Shown: piece by piece, positions 1-5,225 of the stretch
Layout of the letters: every line of letters begins with the position of its first letter
Numbering within the stretch: the first letter of the stretch is position 1
DNA from: UBA3792 sp045576895
GTDB lineage: Bacteria; Bacillota; Clostridia; Christensenellales; CAG-138
NCBI GenBank assembly: GCA_045576895.1
Contig: JAZNHI010000136.1
Span: 1-6,949, forward strand
Reading direction: 5' to 3'
DNA length: 6,949 nucleotides
Notes under the pieces: model-generated
The model's input: the letters and a program-made list of their open reading frames with translations, nothing else
Database searches by the model: none
What the model was told of the DNA's origin: nothing
Position numbers and translations under genes: made by a program

Positions 1-152
1 ATCGACGCCGCGACCATCACGCCGCCCGCAAAGCCGGTCAGCGCGCGCTGCACGCTGCGGCTCAGTTCCTGTTTCATAAAGAACACGCACGCCGAACCGA
101 GCACCGTCCCGAGAAACGGAATCAGCAGCCCTTCCGAAACCGTCAGCCACAT
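1..152 (-). CDS. ZIP-family metal permease, N-terminal 50 residues (gene runs off left edge)
   Basis: This is the start of a gene read leftward. The visible 50 residues begin MWLTVSEGLLIPFLGTVLGS and end in FAGGVMVAAS. This matches the first membrane segment and the small-residue second segment of ZIP-family divalent metal (zinc/iron) importers of Clostridia. The ATG at 152-150 has an AGGAG ribosome binding site about 6 bases upstream and lies only 10 bases after the stop of the methyltransferase gene, so the two are probably co-transcribed. ZIP proteins import Zn, Fe or Mn across the cytoplasmic membrane. The ligand-bearing helices (usually segments IV and V) are outside the window, so the metal cannot be read. 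Iron is suggested only by the upstream operators. Confidence 0.85.
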   Translation of the reverse strand, partial: MWLTVSEGLLIPFLGTVLGSACVFFMKQELSRSVQRALTGFAGGVMVAAS

Positions 153-162
153 ACGCTTCTCC

Positions 163-846
163 TCACTTGACGCAGCAGAACACGCCCTCGGCCCGGACCG
201 GAGAAACGCGCACCTCGGCATACAGGTCCTTCAGCCGCTTTTCGAGCGTTTCCCTCGTTTCAAACGGCGGCGTGAAAAATCCCTTCGGCACGTACATGTG
301 CCTGACAAACCAATCGGTCCTTTTGAACTCTCCTGCGATATAGAAGCAGCCGCAGAAGATCCCGCCTTTCTTCAGCACACGATGGGTTTCTGAAAACGCC
401 GCGTCCTTATCGGGAAACGCGTGAAAGCCGTTCAGCGAAAGCACGACGTCAAAGCTCTCATCCTCAAAAGGCAGCGCGCCGACGTCGCCCTGCACGAACG
501 ATACGTTCCTGACCGCAAGCGCCTCCGCCCGCCGCTCGGCGTTTCGCATCATCTCCGCGGAATAATCGAGACAGGTGATCTGCGCTTCCGGTAGGTTCCG
601 ATAGACGGGAACGGTCAGAACGCCGGTTCCGACCGGGACCTCCAGAAGCGTTCCTTTGAAATCCTCCGGGATCGGCGCAAGCGCGTCGTTGATCCACTTT
701 GCCGCAAGAGATGCGTCCAGTCCCCAGACGAGGCTGTCCATCAGCTTGCCGATCAATGTGGAACGCGTGATGATCCCGTCATACAGATTGGCGAATCCGC
801 CGCCGAGCGCGCGATACGACGCTTTGATCTCCTCGTGTCTGTTCAT
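163..846 (-). CDS. Class I SAM-dependent methyltransferase (Methyltransf_11-like), 227 aa
   Basis: The fold signatures are in order. There is an SAM-binding loop around residues 67-76 (LLEVPVGTGV, where a more usual form is ExGxGxG), an acidic residue ending strand 2 (D94 in CLDYS), GDVGALPF at 120-127 with D121, then FDVVLSLNGFHAF and the RVLKKGG motif at 156-162 typical of this superfamily. The substrate is unknown. The ATG at 846 overlaps the stop of the DUF3793 gene (ATGA), indicating translational coupling. A longer open frame upstream to 1152 is only the off-frame shadow of DUF3793. The N-terminal 60 residues are helical and lack a membrane segment, so a soluble enzyme is expected. The ZIP gene follows after 10 bases. 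The operon carries iron-regulon-type operators, so a role in metal-related small-molecule or cofactor methylation is possible but is inference. Confidence 0.85.
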   Translation of the reverse strand: MNRHEEIKASYRALGGGFANLYDGIITRSTLIGKLMDSLVWGLDASLAAKWINDALAPIPEDFKGTLLEVPVGTGVLTVPVYRNLPEAQITCLDYSAEMMRNAERRAEALAVRNVSFVQGDVGALPFEDESFDVVLSLNGFHAFPDKDAAFSETHRVLKKGGIFCGCFYIAGEFKRTDWFVRHMYVPKGFFTPPFETRETLEKRLKDLYAEVRVSPVRAEGVFCCVK

Positions 847-1418
847 CGTTCTCTCCCCGCTTCCGTGTGTTCCGCAACGGTCAGCCGTTCGATCGGCGTG
901 CCGTTTATATAGCGCTGCCGGTAGAGTTGGCTGCACTTTCGAAACAGGCGAAACGTCTTCTGCGCTTTTGCCGCGTCGCGGTAAACCTTCCAGCAGCCGA
1001 CGCATTTCAGATCGCAGTCCCGATGCTCGATAAAGCCGCGCACATCCTCCCGCGGATAGCCCAGGAACAGTCCGATCTCGTGCGGGAAATCCCCGTTGCT
1101 CTGAATCCGCTTTGCAAGGCAGGAGAGGCATTTCGCGGGCGCCCCCTCGCAATAGCCACAGCCGGACAGGATCTCCCCCGCCGCGTTGTCGGACAGATCG
1201 CGGAAAAGCCTTCCGGGACGGTACAGGTATAAAAGCGCCTTGTTGTTTTCAAAGGACAGCGGGACGACGCGAAGCCCCTTCCCGGAAAAGCGCTTGTTCC
1301 ACTCGCGCAGCGACAAACGCATCGCTTCGGCGCTTTCGTATTCGCAGCGAAACAGGCTGCCCGTTTTGATCCCCGCCAGCGTCGGCGCGCCGTGCAGGAT
1401 GACCGCTTCCTCCGACAT
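843..1418 (-). CDS. DUF3793 family protein, cysteine-rich, 191 aa
   Basis: The sequence is recognisable as DUF3793 from its C-terminal block HEIGLFLGYPREDVRGFIE (residues 113-131), followed by LKCVGCWKVY (137-146). The family has no established biochemical function. Cysteines cluster in two groups, C87-x2-C90-x6-C97-x2-C100 and C135-x3-C139-x2-C142, with C162 further on. This arrangement could bind iron, zinc or a Fe-S cluster (inference). There is no signal peptide or membrane segment, so it is probably cytoplasmic. The ATG at 1418 is preceded by GGGAGG with 5 bases of spacing. It is the first gene of a leftward operon with the methyltransferase, whose start overlaps its stop by 4 bases. Two GTTAGC palindromes sit in its leader, which predicts iron-dependent repression. 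Confidence 0.85.
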   Translation of the reverse strand: MSEEAVILHGAPTLAGIKTGSLFRCEYESAEAMRLSLREWNKRFSGKGLRVVPLSFENNKALLYLYRPGRLFRDLSDNAAGEILSGCGYCEGAPAKCLSCLAKRIQSNGDFPHEIGLFLGYPREDVRGFIEHRDCDLKCVGCWKVYRDAAKAQKTFRLFRKCSQLYRQRYINGTPIERLTVAEHTEAGRER

Positions 1419-1423
1419 TCCGT

Positions 1424-1429
1424 CCTCCC
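1424..1429 (-). promoter_or_regulatory. Ribosome binding site of the DUF3793 gene
   Basis: GGGAGG lies 5 bases before the ATG at 1418 and fixes that start. The palindrome at 1433-1450 begins only 3 bases upstream of it. Confidence 0.75.
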
Positions 1430-1432
1430 TTC

Positions 1433-1450
1433 GGTTAGCGGTTGCTAACC
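1433..1450. promoter_or_regulatory. Iron-regulon-type palindrome, site 1 (DUF3793 leader, next to the RBS)
   Basis: Perfect inverted repeat GGTTAGC-GGTT-GCTAACC, 7-base arms and a 4-base spacer. It belongs to a set of six in this window (consensus GTTAGC-N4-GCTAAC). It lies inside the predicted transcript, just before the Shine-Dalgarno of DUF3793. It is probably a protein operator acting as a roadblock. The TTAG half-site resembles DtxR/IdeR boxes, although the half-site spacing differs from the classical 19-bp box. Confidence 0.72.
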
Positions 1451-1498
1451 CATTCCCCGAAAAAAGATGCTTTCTTTCAAAAGCATTCTCTTCTCAGT

Positions 1499-1516
1499 AG
1501 TTAGCTCTTGCTAACC
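1499..1516. promoter_or_regulatory. Iron-regulon-type palindrome, site 2 (at predicted start of DUF3793 transcript)
   Basis: AGTTAGC-TCTT-GCTAACC: six of the arm bases pair exactly (1500-1515). It covers the position where transcription should begin from the -10 box at 1523-1528, so a bound regulator would occlude the promoter. The feo operon has the same start-site placement at 5157-5176. Confidence 0.75.
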
Positions 1517-1522
1517 GCTATT

Positions 1523-1550
1523 ATCATATCACTTTTTTCTCTGTTGTCAA
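1523..1550 (-). promoter_or_regulatory. Predicted sigma-A promoter of the DUF3793-methyltransferase-ZIP operon
   Basis: Reading leftward, TTGACA (1550-1545) is followed after 16 bases by TATGAT (1528-1523). The alternative GATAAT (1525-1520) would need a 19-base spacer. The predicted start near 1516 falls at the edge of palindrome site 2, giving a leader of about 98 bases. Confidence 0.7.
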
Positions 1551-1609
1551 GAGGGTATTGAACGATTCCCCGCCGTTTCGTTTCCGGCGAAGAGTCGGCG
1601 CTTTTCGGC

Positions 1610-1647
1610 AAGCAGAGGGGCGTACCGGTTTCCGATACGCCCCGCTT
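1610..1647 (-). terminator. Strong hairpin just after copA, probable transcript end
   Basis: GGGGCGTA (1617-1624) pairs with TACGCCCC (1636-1643). The pairing continues inward as CGG/CCG around a TTT loop, and an outer AAGC/GCTT pair closes past a 3-base bulge. It starts about 15 bases after the copA stop and lies before the next promoter, which fits a terminator or 3'-end stabiliser. On the minus strand there is no clean run of T after the stem, so the termination efficiency is uncertain. Confidence 0.5.
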
Positions 1648-1657
1648 CGCATTCGCC

Positions 1658-1870
1658 TTATTCCACGCCGAGGACCTTGTAATCCTGCGCTTCCACGGCG
1701 GCGGTCAACACGTCGTCCGCAACGGGTGCGCTCAGGGTGACGACCGCAGTGCCGAGGTTATGATCCGCAACCGCGTTCTCCACGCCGGGGATCGCCTCCA
1801 GCGCCTTTTTGACACGCGCCTCGCAATGCGGGCACATCATGCCTTCCACCTTCAAAGTCTTTGTCATCAT
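1658..1870 (-). CDS. Possible separately translated CopZ-like copper chaperone (C-terminal HMA domain of CopA), 70 aa
   Basis: Within the copA frame, codons 774-775 are ATG-ATG (1870-1865), preceded by AAGGAGG (1882-1876) with a 5-base gap. This is as good as any start signal in the window. Initiation there would give a 69-70 residue protein starting MMTKTLKVEGMMCPHCEARV. That is the size and fold of CopZ, the cytosolic Cu(I) chaperone with a CxxC site (MCPHC). The linker before it (about 742-772) is charged and looks non-structural. Two alternatives are that the SD-like codons (Lys-Glu-Glu) are chance and only the fused domain exists, or that the fusion arose from a loss of the stop between copA and copZ. 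A product in the cell cannot be shown from sequence. Confidence 0.45.
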   Translation of the reverse strand: MMTKTLKVEGMMCPHCEARVKKALEAIPGVENAVADHNLGTAVVTLSAPVADDVLTAAVEAQDYKVLGVE

Positions 1871-4189
1871 CGGTTCCTCCTTTTTGATTTCATTTGCTAT
1901 CACGGATTCCAGCGCTTCCGCGGGAATCTGTTTTACGGGTTTATCGTGCGCGCTGTCGTGCGGGTTTCTGAGGTTCAGCCGCAGCGCGTTCATGCAGACG
2001 AAAAAGCTCGAAAGCGCCATCGCCGCCGCGCCGTACATCGGCTTCATTTCGATGCCGTACAGTCCCATGGCAAGCGGGATGCAGATCACGTTGTAGAAGA
2101 ACGCCCAGAACAGATTCTGATGGATGTTCCGGATCGTCGCGCGACTCAGGCGGATCGCCGCCGTTACGTCCGAGAGCCGGCTTTTCATCACCACGATGTC
2201 CGCCGCATCGATCGCGACGTCCGTGCCCGCGCCGATCGCAACGCCGTTATCCGCCACCGTGAGCGCCGGCGCGTCGTTGATCCCGTCGCCGACCATCGCG
2301 ACCTTGCCGAGCGTTCTGAGCTTGCGGATGATGTCCGCCTTGCCGTCCGGCAGAACGCCCGCAATGACCCGGTCGACGCCCGCTTGCTTTGCGATCGCCT
2401 TTGCCGTGCGCTCGTTGTCGCCGGTCAGAAGGACGGTCCGCACGCCCATGCCGTGCAATTCCTTGATCGCCTGCGCCGAATCCTGCTTGATCGGATCCGC
2501 GACCGCGATCAGCCCGATCAGCGCGCCGTTATATGCGAACAGCAGCGGTGTTTTGCCCTGTTCGGCAAGCGCGTTCGCCTGTTCCTCCACGGCTTTGCCG
2601 ACCATGCCCTTGGACCGCAGATATTTGAGACTGCCGCCCAAAAGCGCCTTGCCGTTCAGCGTTGCCCTGAGCCCGTTGCCGGGCAGCGCTTCAAAATCCG
2701 TGACCTCCGAGAGTGCAAGCCCCTCTGCAGCGGCGACAATCGCCTTGGAAAGCGGATGCTCGCTGTTTTTCTCCAGCGAAGCCGCAAGCCGCAAAAGCTC
2801 CTCCTTCTCCGTCCCGAGCGGAAGAACATCCGTCACCTTGGGCTCGCCTTCGGTGACGGTGCCGGTCTTGTCCAGCGCAACGATCTGCGTCCGACCGGCG
2901 CCCTCCAGCGCCGCCGCCGTTTTGTACAGCACGCCGGTTTTTGCGCCGACGCCGCTGCCGACCATGATCGCGACGGGCGTCGCAAGCCCGAGCGCGCACG
3001 GGCAGCTGATGACCAGTACGGAGATGCCGCGCGCGATCGCAAAGGAGAACGGACGACCAGCGATCAGCCAGCCGATCAGCGTCAGAAGTGCAATCCCGAT
3101 CACCGCGGGCACGAACACGCCGGAGACCTTGTCCGCATTACGGGCAAGCGGCGCTTTGGTTGCCGCTGCGTCGGAAACGGTGCGGATGATCTGCGCAAGC
3201 GTCGTATCCTCGCCCACCCGCGTCGCGCGGCATTCGATGTACCCATGCTGATTCATCGTCGCGGCGGAGACCGCGTCCCCCTCCGCTTTGTCGACCGGAA
3301 TGCTTTCGCCGGTCAGCGCGGATTCGTTGACCGCCGTCGCGCCCTTTTCGATCACGCCGTCCACCGGGATCTGTTCGCCCGGACGGACGACAAACAGGTC
3401 GCCCTTCTGCACCTCCTCGATGCCGACCTCGATCTCGACGCCGTCCTTTTTGAGCACCGCTGTCTTCGGCGCAAGCTTCATCAGGCCCTTCAGCGCGTCC
3501 GTCGTGCGGCCCTTGGACCTGGCTTCGAGCATCTTGCCGACCGTGATCAGCGTCGGGATCATTGCCGCCGACTCGAAGTACAGATTCATGCCGTGTTTCA
3601 TCACGACGTCCGCCTGTCCCTCGCCCTGCGCAAGGATCATCAGGAACAGCGACGCGAGCGAATAGCCGAACGACGCGGTCGAGCCCAGCGCAACGAGCGT
3701 GTCCATGTTCGGCGCGCCGTGCATCAGCGAGGAAAAGCCGGAGGTGAAGAACTTCCCGTTGATCACCATGACGGCTGCGGCAAGCAGCAGCTCAAAGAGT
3801 CCCAGAAAAACGAGGTTGTCGAACGCCTTCGGCGCCGGCCAGTGCCACATCATATGCCCCATGGAGAAGTACATGAGAACGAGCAGGATCGGCACCGAGA
3901 ACAGCAGCCGACGCACGAGCTTCGGCGTTTCGCGGTCCTTCAGAGCTTCCGCGTCCGCCCACGAGGGCGAGGTCCCGGACTTCTTCTCCGCGCCCTTCTC
4001 CGACGCGCCGTATCCGGCCTGTTCGACGGCGCGGATGACCGCGTCCGGCGAGGCGGTTCCCTCCACACCCATGGAATTGGTCAGAAGGCTGACCGAACAG
4101 GCGGTCACGCCCGGCACGCCGGACACCGCCTTTTCGACCCGCGCGGAGCAAGCCGCGCAGCTCATGCCGGTCACATTGTATTGCTTCAT
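1658..4189 (-). CDS. copA: Copper-exporting P1B-type ATPase with an HMA domain at each end, 843 aa
   Basis: This is a Cu(I) efflux pump of the cytoplasmic membrane. The N-terminal HMA domain (about 1-65) carries GMSCAAC with C11 and C14. The membrane region starts near residue 92 and contains the CopA-typical HGAPNMDTLVALG (157-169). The actuator loop has TGES (293-296). The transport motif CPC is at 396-398. The phosphorylation site DKTGT starts at D440, the nucleotide-domain SEHPL is at 476-480, and the hinge GDGINDAP is at 634-641. The last two helices carry YN (699-700) and MxxSS (724-728), the Cu(I)-specific ligands. A second HMA domain at about 776-843 has MCPHC (C786, C789). Such a C-terminal metal-binding domain is less usual than N-terminal ones. 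The ATG at 4189 has GGAGG 6 bases upstream and lies 13 bases after csoR. It should be induced by copper through CsoR. Confidence 0.96.
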   Translation of the reverse strand: MKQYNVTGMSCAACSARVEKAVSGVPGVTACSVSLLTNSMGVEGTASPDAVIRAVEQAGYGASEKGAEKKSGTSPSWADAEALKDRETPKLVRRLLFSVPILLVLMYFSMGHMMWHWPAPKAFDNLVFLGLFELLLAAAVMVINGKFFTSGFSSLMHGAPNMDTLVALGSTASFGYSLASLFLMILAQGEGQADVVMKHGMNLYFESAAMIPTLITVGKMLEARSKGRTTDALKGLMKLAPKTAVLKKDGVEIEVGIEEVQKGDLFVVRPGEQIPVDGVIEKGATAVNESALTGESIPVDKAEGDAVSAATMNQHGYIECRATRVGEDTTLAQIIRTVSDAAATKAPLARNADKVSGVFVPAVIGIALLTLIGWLIAGRPFSFAIARGISVLVISCPCALGLATPVAIMVGSGVGAKTGVLYKTAAALEGAGRTQIVALDKTGTVTEGEPKVTDVLPLGTEKEELLRLAASLEKNSEHPLSKAIVAAAEGLALSEVTDFEALPGNGLRATLNGKALLGGSLKYLRSKGMVGKAVEEQANALAEQGKTPLLFAYNGALIGLIAVADPIKQDSAQAIKELHGMGVRTVLLTGDNERTAKAIAKQAGVDRVIAGVLPDGKADIIRKLRTLGKVAMVGDGINDAPALTVADNGVAIGAGTDVAIDAADIVVMKSRLSDVTAAIRLSRATIRNIHQNLFWAFFYNVICIPLAMGLYGIEMKPMYGAAAMALSSFFVCMNALRLNLRNPHDSAHDKPVKQIPAEALESVIANEIKKEEPMMTKTLKVEGMMCPHCEARVKKALEAIPGVENAVADHNLGTAVVTLSAPVADDVLTAAVEAQDYKVLGVE
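1876..1882 (-). promoter_or_regulatory. Internal Shine-Dalgarno inside copA
   Basis: AAGGAGG lies 5 bases before the first of two tandem in-frame ATG codons that open the C-terminal HMA domain. It is identical in quality to the sites before feoA1 and feoA2. Confidence 0.55.
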
Positions 4190-4202
4190 ATCCGTCCTCC
4201 GA

Positions 4203-4514
4203 TCACTTCATCATCTTCTTCAGGGTTTCCATCAGCTCGTCGACGGCTTCGTCGCGCCCCGCGCGAATGTCCTCGGTCACGCAGCTGTGCAGATGGTTTG
4301 CAAGCAGCGTCCGACTGAAGCTGTTCAGCGCCGAATTGACCGCGGACGCCTGTACGAGAATGTCCGGACAGTAAGCGTCCTCCTCGAGCATGCGCTCCAA
4401 TCCCCGCACCTGTCCCTCGATCCGCTTCAGCCGGTTCATCAGATCGCGCTTTTCCTGTTCGCCGCGGATCTTCTTCCGTCCTCCGATTCCGTCCTTCTGG
4501 CAGCAGTTTTCCAT
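4203..4514 (-). CDS. csoR: Copper-sensing repressor CsoR, 103 aa
   Basis: This is an all-helical CsoR/DUF156 family regulator that binds DNA as an apo-tetramer and releases it on binding Cu(I). The family core LMNRLKRIEGQVRGLERML (25-43) is followed by the Cys-His-Cys copper ligands C49 (AYCPDIL), H74 and C78 (NHLHSC). Their spacing of 25 and 4 is that of Mycobacterium tuberculosis CsoR C36/H61/C65. The family members for nickel or formaldehyde have different ligands, so copper is well supported. Two extra cysteines (C4, C5) open the protein. The start ATG at 4514 has AAGGAG 6 bases upstream. The stop is 13 bases before copA, so both form one operon. Two CsoR-type operators lie in its promoter and leader, giving autoregulation. 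Confidence 0.95.
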   Translation of the reverse strand: MENCCQKDGIGGRKKIRGEQEKRDLMNRLKRIEGQVRGLERMLEEDAYCPDILVQASAVNSALNSFSRTLLANHLHSCVTEDIRAGRDEAVDELMETLKKMMK

Positions 4515-4529
4515 AGAATGCTCCTTCCG

Positions 4530-4546
4530 ATACCCTTATGGGGTAT
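4530..4546. promoter_or_regulatory. CsoR operator, downstream copy (leader, next to the csoR RBS)
   Basis: ATACCC-TTATG-GGGTAT is a perfect 6-base inverted repeat with a 5-base centre, close to known Firmicutes CsoR boxes. It lies after the predicted transcription start and 3 bases before the AAGGAG of csoR. Confidence 0.82.
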
Positions 4547-4559
4547 TTATTGTGCCTTT

Positions 4560-4588
4560 ATCATATACCCCGGCAGGGTATTTGTCAA
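4560..4588 (-). promoter_or_regulatory. Sigma-A promoter of csoR-copA
   Basis: Reading leftward, consensus TTGACA (4588-4583) and TATGAT (4565-4560) are separated by exactly 17 bases. The expected start is near 4553, giving a leader of about 39 bases. A CsoR box fills the spacer, and another half-site (ATACCC, 4594-4589) abuts the -35 box. Confidence 0.85.
4565..4581. promoter_or_regulatory. CsoR operator, spacer copy
   Basis: ATACCC-CGGCA-GGGTAT is a perfect 6-base inverted repeat with a 5-base centre. It lies between the -35 and -10 boxes of the csoR-copA promoter, so binding of apo-CsoR should block RNA polymerase directly. Confidence 0.85.
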
Positions 4589-4610
4589 GGGTATTCTGAC
4601 GAATCGGACC

Positions 4611-4640
4611 AAAGAAAAAAGACGCCGCAGTCGGCGTCTT
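4611..4640 (-). terminator. Intrinsic terminator of the DtxR-type regulator gene
   Basis: AAGACGCCG (4619-4627) pairs with CGGCGTCTT (4632-4640) in a 9-base stem with a 4-base loop. On the minus strand it is followed by a T-rich run (complement of 4611-4620). It lies 8 bases after the stop codon of the regulator gene and insulates it from the csoR promoter. Confidence 0.88.
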
Positions 4641-4648
4641 GCCCTGGT

Positions 4649-5023
4649 TCATTTGACGGGATGCGTTCTGAGATGCTCCTTGATCGCCGCAAAGGACGTG
4701 TCGCTGATGTAGTGCTCCATCTTGCAGGCATCCTCTGTCGCGGTCTTTTCGTCCACGCCGAGGCGCATCAGGATCTCCGAAAGGATCCTGTGCCGCTCAT
4801 AGATGCGTTCCGCCGCTTTCCTGCCGGAATCCGTCAGGCTGATATGTCCGAACGAATTGATCTCAATATAGCCGCCGTTTTTCAGGATCCCCACAGCGCG
4901 GCTGACCGACGGTTTGGAAAACTGCATGTATTCCGCCACGTCGATCGAACGCACGGCTTCCTTCTGTTGCGACAGCACAAGGATCGTTTCGAGATACATT
5001 TCTCCGGATTCGAGCAGCGACAT
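4649..5023 (-). CDS. DtxR-family metal-dependent repressor, short form with iron-type ligands, 124 aa
   Basis: This is a transcription factor that binds DNA when loaded with metal. A winged helix-turn-helix (about 8-66; recognition region FSKPSVSRAVGIL, 35-47) is followed by the dimerisation domain (about 67-124). The C-terminal SH3-like domain of DtxR/IdeR is absent, as in MntR. The primary-site residues are M9 (EMYLETI), C100, E103 and H104 (CKMEH), which align with DtxR M10, C102, E105 and H106. In Bacillus MntR these positions are Asp8, Glu99, Glu102 and His103. Fe(II) is therefore the more likely cofactor. Of the DtxR ancillary site, H78 is kept, but the E83 and H98 equivalents appear to be S82 and T96. 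It is divergent from feoAAB, whose GTTAGC palindromes it probably binds. The ATG at 5023 has AGAGGA upstream. A manganese role remains possible. Confidence 0.9.
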   Translation of the reverse strand: MSLLESGEMYLETILVLSQQKEAVRSIDVAEYMQFSKPSVSRAVGILKNGGYIEINSFGHISLTDSGRKAAERIYERHRILSEILMRLGVDEKTATEDACKMEHYISDTSFAAIKEHLRTHPVK

Positions 5024-5055
5024 AACGGGTTCCTCTTTCTTTTCGTATTATATTG

Positions 5056-5084
5056 ATTATATCGGAACCGGCGAAAAAAAGCAA
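5056..5084 (-). promoter_or_regulatory. Predicted promoter of the DtxR-type regulator gene
   Basis: Reading leftward, TTGCTT (5084-5079) is followed after 17 bases by TATAAT (5061-5056). A second TATAAT lies at 5052-5047. No GTTAGC palindrome overlaps either, so simple autorepression is not evident. A small inverted repeat (CGGAT-CGC-ATCCG, 5086-5098) sits just upstream of the -35 box. Confidence 0.6.
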
Positions 5085-5121
5085 GCGGATCGCATCCGAT
5101 AAATCTTTTTGAAAATGGTAC

Positions 5122-5150
5122 TTGACAAATTAGCGTATGCTAACTATAAT
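5122..5150 (+). promoter_or_regulatory. Perfect-consensus sigma-A promoter of feoA1-feoA2-feoB
   Basis: TTGACA (5122-5127), a 17-base spacer, then TATAAT (5145-5150). Both boxes match the consensus fully, so the promoter should be very strong when not repressed. The expected start is near 5157, with a leader of about 69 bases. Confidence 0.9.
5129..5144. promoter_or_regulatory. Iron-regulon-type palindrome, site 3 (inside the feo promoter spacer)
   Basis: ATTAGC-GTAT-GCTAAC pairs over TTAGC/GCTAA (5130-5143) and fills the spacer between the -35 and -10 boxes. A bound repressor would exclude RNA polymerase. Confidence 0.78.
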
Positions 5151-5156
5151 AACAGG

Positions 5157-5176
5157 CGGTTAGAGATTGCTAACCG
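5157..5176. promoter_or_regulatory. Iron-regulon-type palindrome, site 4 (at the feo transcription start)
   Basis: CGGTTAGA-GATT-GCTAACCG has 8-base arms with a single mismatch (A for C at 5164). It begins at the predicted transcription start. Confidence 0.75.
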
Positions 5177-5193
5177 TTTCTTTTCGAAATGTG

Positions 5194-5209
5194 GTTAGCG
5201 CTTGCTAAC
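5194..5209. promoter_or_regulatory. Iron-regulon-type palindrome, site 5 (feoA1 leader, next to the RBS)
   Basis: GTTAGC-GCTT-GCTAAC is a perfect 6-base inverted repeat. It ends 3 bases before AAGGAGGA of feoA1, the same placement as site 1 before DUF3793 and site 6 before feoB. Confidence 0.75.
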
Positions 5210-5225
5210 ATCAAGGAGGAATGCA

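Noticed and set aside
847..1152. N-terminal extension of the methyltransferase to an ATG at 1152
   Set aside because: The extra residues read DUF3793 codons out of frame and look like no protein. The ATG at 846 overlapping the DUF3793 stop is the natural start.
1571..1589. Second hairpin CGCCG-N9-CGGCG as a further terminator
   Set aside because: Short stem with no T-run on either strand. It could be chance in a GC-rich gap, and the stronger hairpin at 1610-1647 suffices.
2124..3251. 375-residue Ser/Ala-rich plus-strand open frame inside copA
   Set aside because: Another shadow of the copA coding strand with no start signal or domain.
1760..4318. 852-residue open frame on the plus strand opposite copA
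   Set aside because: It mirrors copA codons (Arg/His/Asp-rich low-complexity translation), has no domain, and the opposite strand encodes a complete CopA with all motifs.
5202..5225. TTG-initiated extension of feoA1
   Set aside because: It would translate palindrome site 5 and the Shine-Dalgarno. The ATG at 5226 has ideal spacing from AAGGAGGA.
5157..5225. A riboswitch or structured metal-sensing RNA in the feoA1 leader
   Set aside because: The leader is only about 69 bases and is largely made up of two palindromes and the ribosome binding site. No known riboswitch core is visible.
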